A DNA stretch of 64,000 nucleotides from contig NZ_LMWH01000266.1 of assembly GCF_001507435.1 (NCBI RefSeq), forward strand, positions 186,001 through 250,000, given 5' to 3'. A program made the translations under genes and the position numbers. The notes under the pieces were generated by a model that was not told where the DNA came from, ran no database searches, and saw only the letters and a list, made by a program, of their open reading frames with translations. This document shows, one piece after another, positions 63,220 through 64,000 of the stretch (position 1 is the stretch's first letter; each line of letters starts with the position of its first letter). The DNA is from Streptomyces sp. NRRL F-5122 (GTDB lineage Bacteria; Actinomycetota; Actinomycetes; Streptomycetales; Streptomycetaceae).

Positions 63220-64000
63220 TCACGCCGGGACCGAGGCGACGCCCGCGCTCAGGAAGCGCTTGCCGTTCACCCGCTCGGAGACGCCCTCACGGTCCAGGTA
63301 CGGGGTGAGGCCGCCCAGGTGGAAGGGCCAGCCGGCGCCGGTGATCAGGCACAGGTCGATGTCCTGGGCCTCGGCGACGACGTTCTCGTCGAGCATCAGG
63401 CCGATCTCCTGGGCCACGGCGTCCAGAACGCGGGCACGGACCTGCTCCTCCGTCAGGACCGTGTCGCCCTGCACGAGGAGCGCGGAGACCTCCGGGTCCA
63501 GCTCCGGCTTGCCGCTGTCGTAGACGTAGAAGCCGCGCTTGCCCGCCCCGACGACCGCCTTGAGGTTCGGGGAGACCTTGAAGCGGTCGGGGAAGGCCCG
63601 GTTGAGGGTCTCCGAGACGTGCAGGCCGATGGCCGGACCGACGAGCTCGAGAAGGACCAGCGGGGACATCGGCAGGCCGAGGGGCTCCACCGCCTTCTCC
63701 GCCACCTCGACCGGGGTGCCCTCGTCGATGACGTTCTGGATCTCGCCCATGAAGCGGGTGAGGATGCGGTTGACGACGAACGCCGGGGCGTCCTTGACCA
63801 GAACCGCCGTCTTCTTCAGCTTCTTGGCCACCGCGAAGGCGGTCGCCAGCGAGGCGTCGTCCGTCTGCTCGCCGCGCACGATCTCGAGGAGCGGCAGGAT
63901 CGCGACCGGGTTGAAGAAGTGGAAGCCGACGACCCGCTCGGGGTGCTGCAGCTTCGAGGCCATCTCCGACACCGACAGGGAGGAGGTGTTGGTGGCGAGG
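63220..64000 (-). CDS. FadB-type multifunctional fatty-acid oxidation protein, C-terminal part
   Basis: The gene runs off the right edge; 260 residues are visible. They contain the end of the NAD domain (LATNTSSLSVSEMA) and HFFNPVAILPLLEIVRGEQ with the catalytic His of 3-hydroxyacyl-CoA dehydrogenases. Two helical C-terminal domains follow (FVVNRILTRFMGEIQNVIDEG and GAGWPFHLGGLTPYLD). The length and double C-terminal domain fit the FadB/FadJ alpha subunit, with enoyl-CoA hydratase expected upstream, outside the window. A hairpin ends the transcript. Confidence 0.92.
   Translation of the reverse strand, partial: LATNTSSLSVSEMASKLQHPERVVGFHFFNPVAILPLLEIVRGEQTDDASLATAFAVAKKLKKTAVLVKDAPAFVVNRILTRFMGEIQNVIDEGTPVEVAEKAVEPLGLPMSPLVLLELVGPAIGLHVSETLNRAFPDRFKVSPNLKAVVGAGKRGFYVYDSGKPELDPEVSALLVQGDTVLTEEQVRARVLDAVAQEIGLMLDENVVAEAQDIDLCLITGAGWPFHLGGLTPYLDREGVSERVNGKRFLSAGVASVPA

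Overview
The window is a stretch of a Streptomyces chromosome. It is very GC-rich throughout, with strong third-position GC bias, many GTG starts, ATGA and GTGA overlaps, and families typical of the genus: Hen1/Pnkp, a SepF paralogue, DUF5999, DUF6299, an HTH-MurA fusion, Rok7B7 and NgcEFG. From memory, the order acnA, ngcEFG, ROK regulator, xylFGH, dxs, amino-acid permease, fatty-oxidation alpha subunit matches the Streptomyces coelicolor SCO5998-SCO6026 core region. No insertion sequence, phage gene, CRISPR array, tRNA or rRNA was recognised. It reads as conserved core chromosome.

Left part (1-19 kb). A cut-off GH71 glucanase end is followed by a phosphotransferase and a BlaI/M56 regulator-protease pair. 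That pair faces a polytopic glycosyltransferase and a UPF0104-type membrane protein, and three matching BlaI-like operator dyads link the two units. A DedA protein follows. Next is a molybdenum island: a double-Mop protein, modABC, a sulfite-oxidase-fold protein and an HTH-TOBE regulator. Then come a His/Met-rich membrane protein with a YcnI-type copper protein, a GT87-like mannosyltransferase candidate, and a small unit of SepF paralogue, ATPase, MazG-like protein and a Streptomyces hypothetical. An F420-type oxidoreductase ends this part.

Middle (19-40 kb). The bacterial RNA-repair pair Hen1-Pnkp is complete with all its catalytic motifs. It converges on an overlapping SPFH / NAD-kinase-like pair, which is divergent from arginine deiminase across a 52-bp dyad. 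Arginine deiminase, ornithine carbamoyltransferase and a cationic-type amino-acid permease form an arginine-catabolic set without a carbamate kinase. An anthranilate-CoA type catabolic cluster follows: enoyl-CoA hydratase, a monooxygenase/old-yellow-enzyme fusion, PaaX regulator, aryl-CoA ligase, acyl-CoA dehydrogenase and RidA-like protein. Both of its promoters carry the same 12-bp motif. An HTH-MurA fusion and a DUF4236 gene precede aconitase. The aconitase leader carries an iron-box-like site and a palindrome built like the one in front of the HTH-MurA gene.

Right part (40-64 kb). A secreted GH92 alpha-mannosidase, a GlcNAc/chitobiose-type ABC operon (ngcEFG) with a DasR-like box, the ROK regulator rok7B7, and the xylose transporter xylFGH form a sugar-uptake block. 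It is followed by dxs, a second amino-acid permease, an iron-sulfur (6-4)-type photolyase, a NYN/PIN-like protein and the truncated end of a FadB-type 3-hydroxyacyl-CoA dehydrogenase. Many units end in perfect GC-rich hairpins, which are listed individually.
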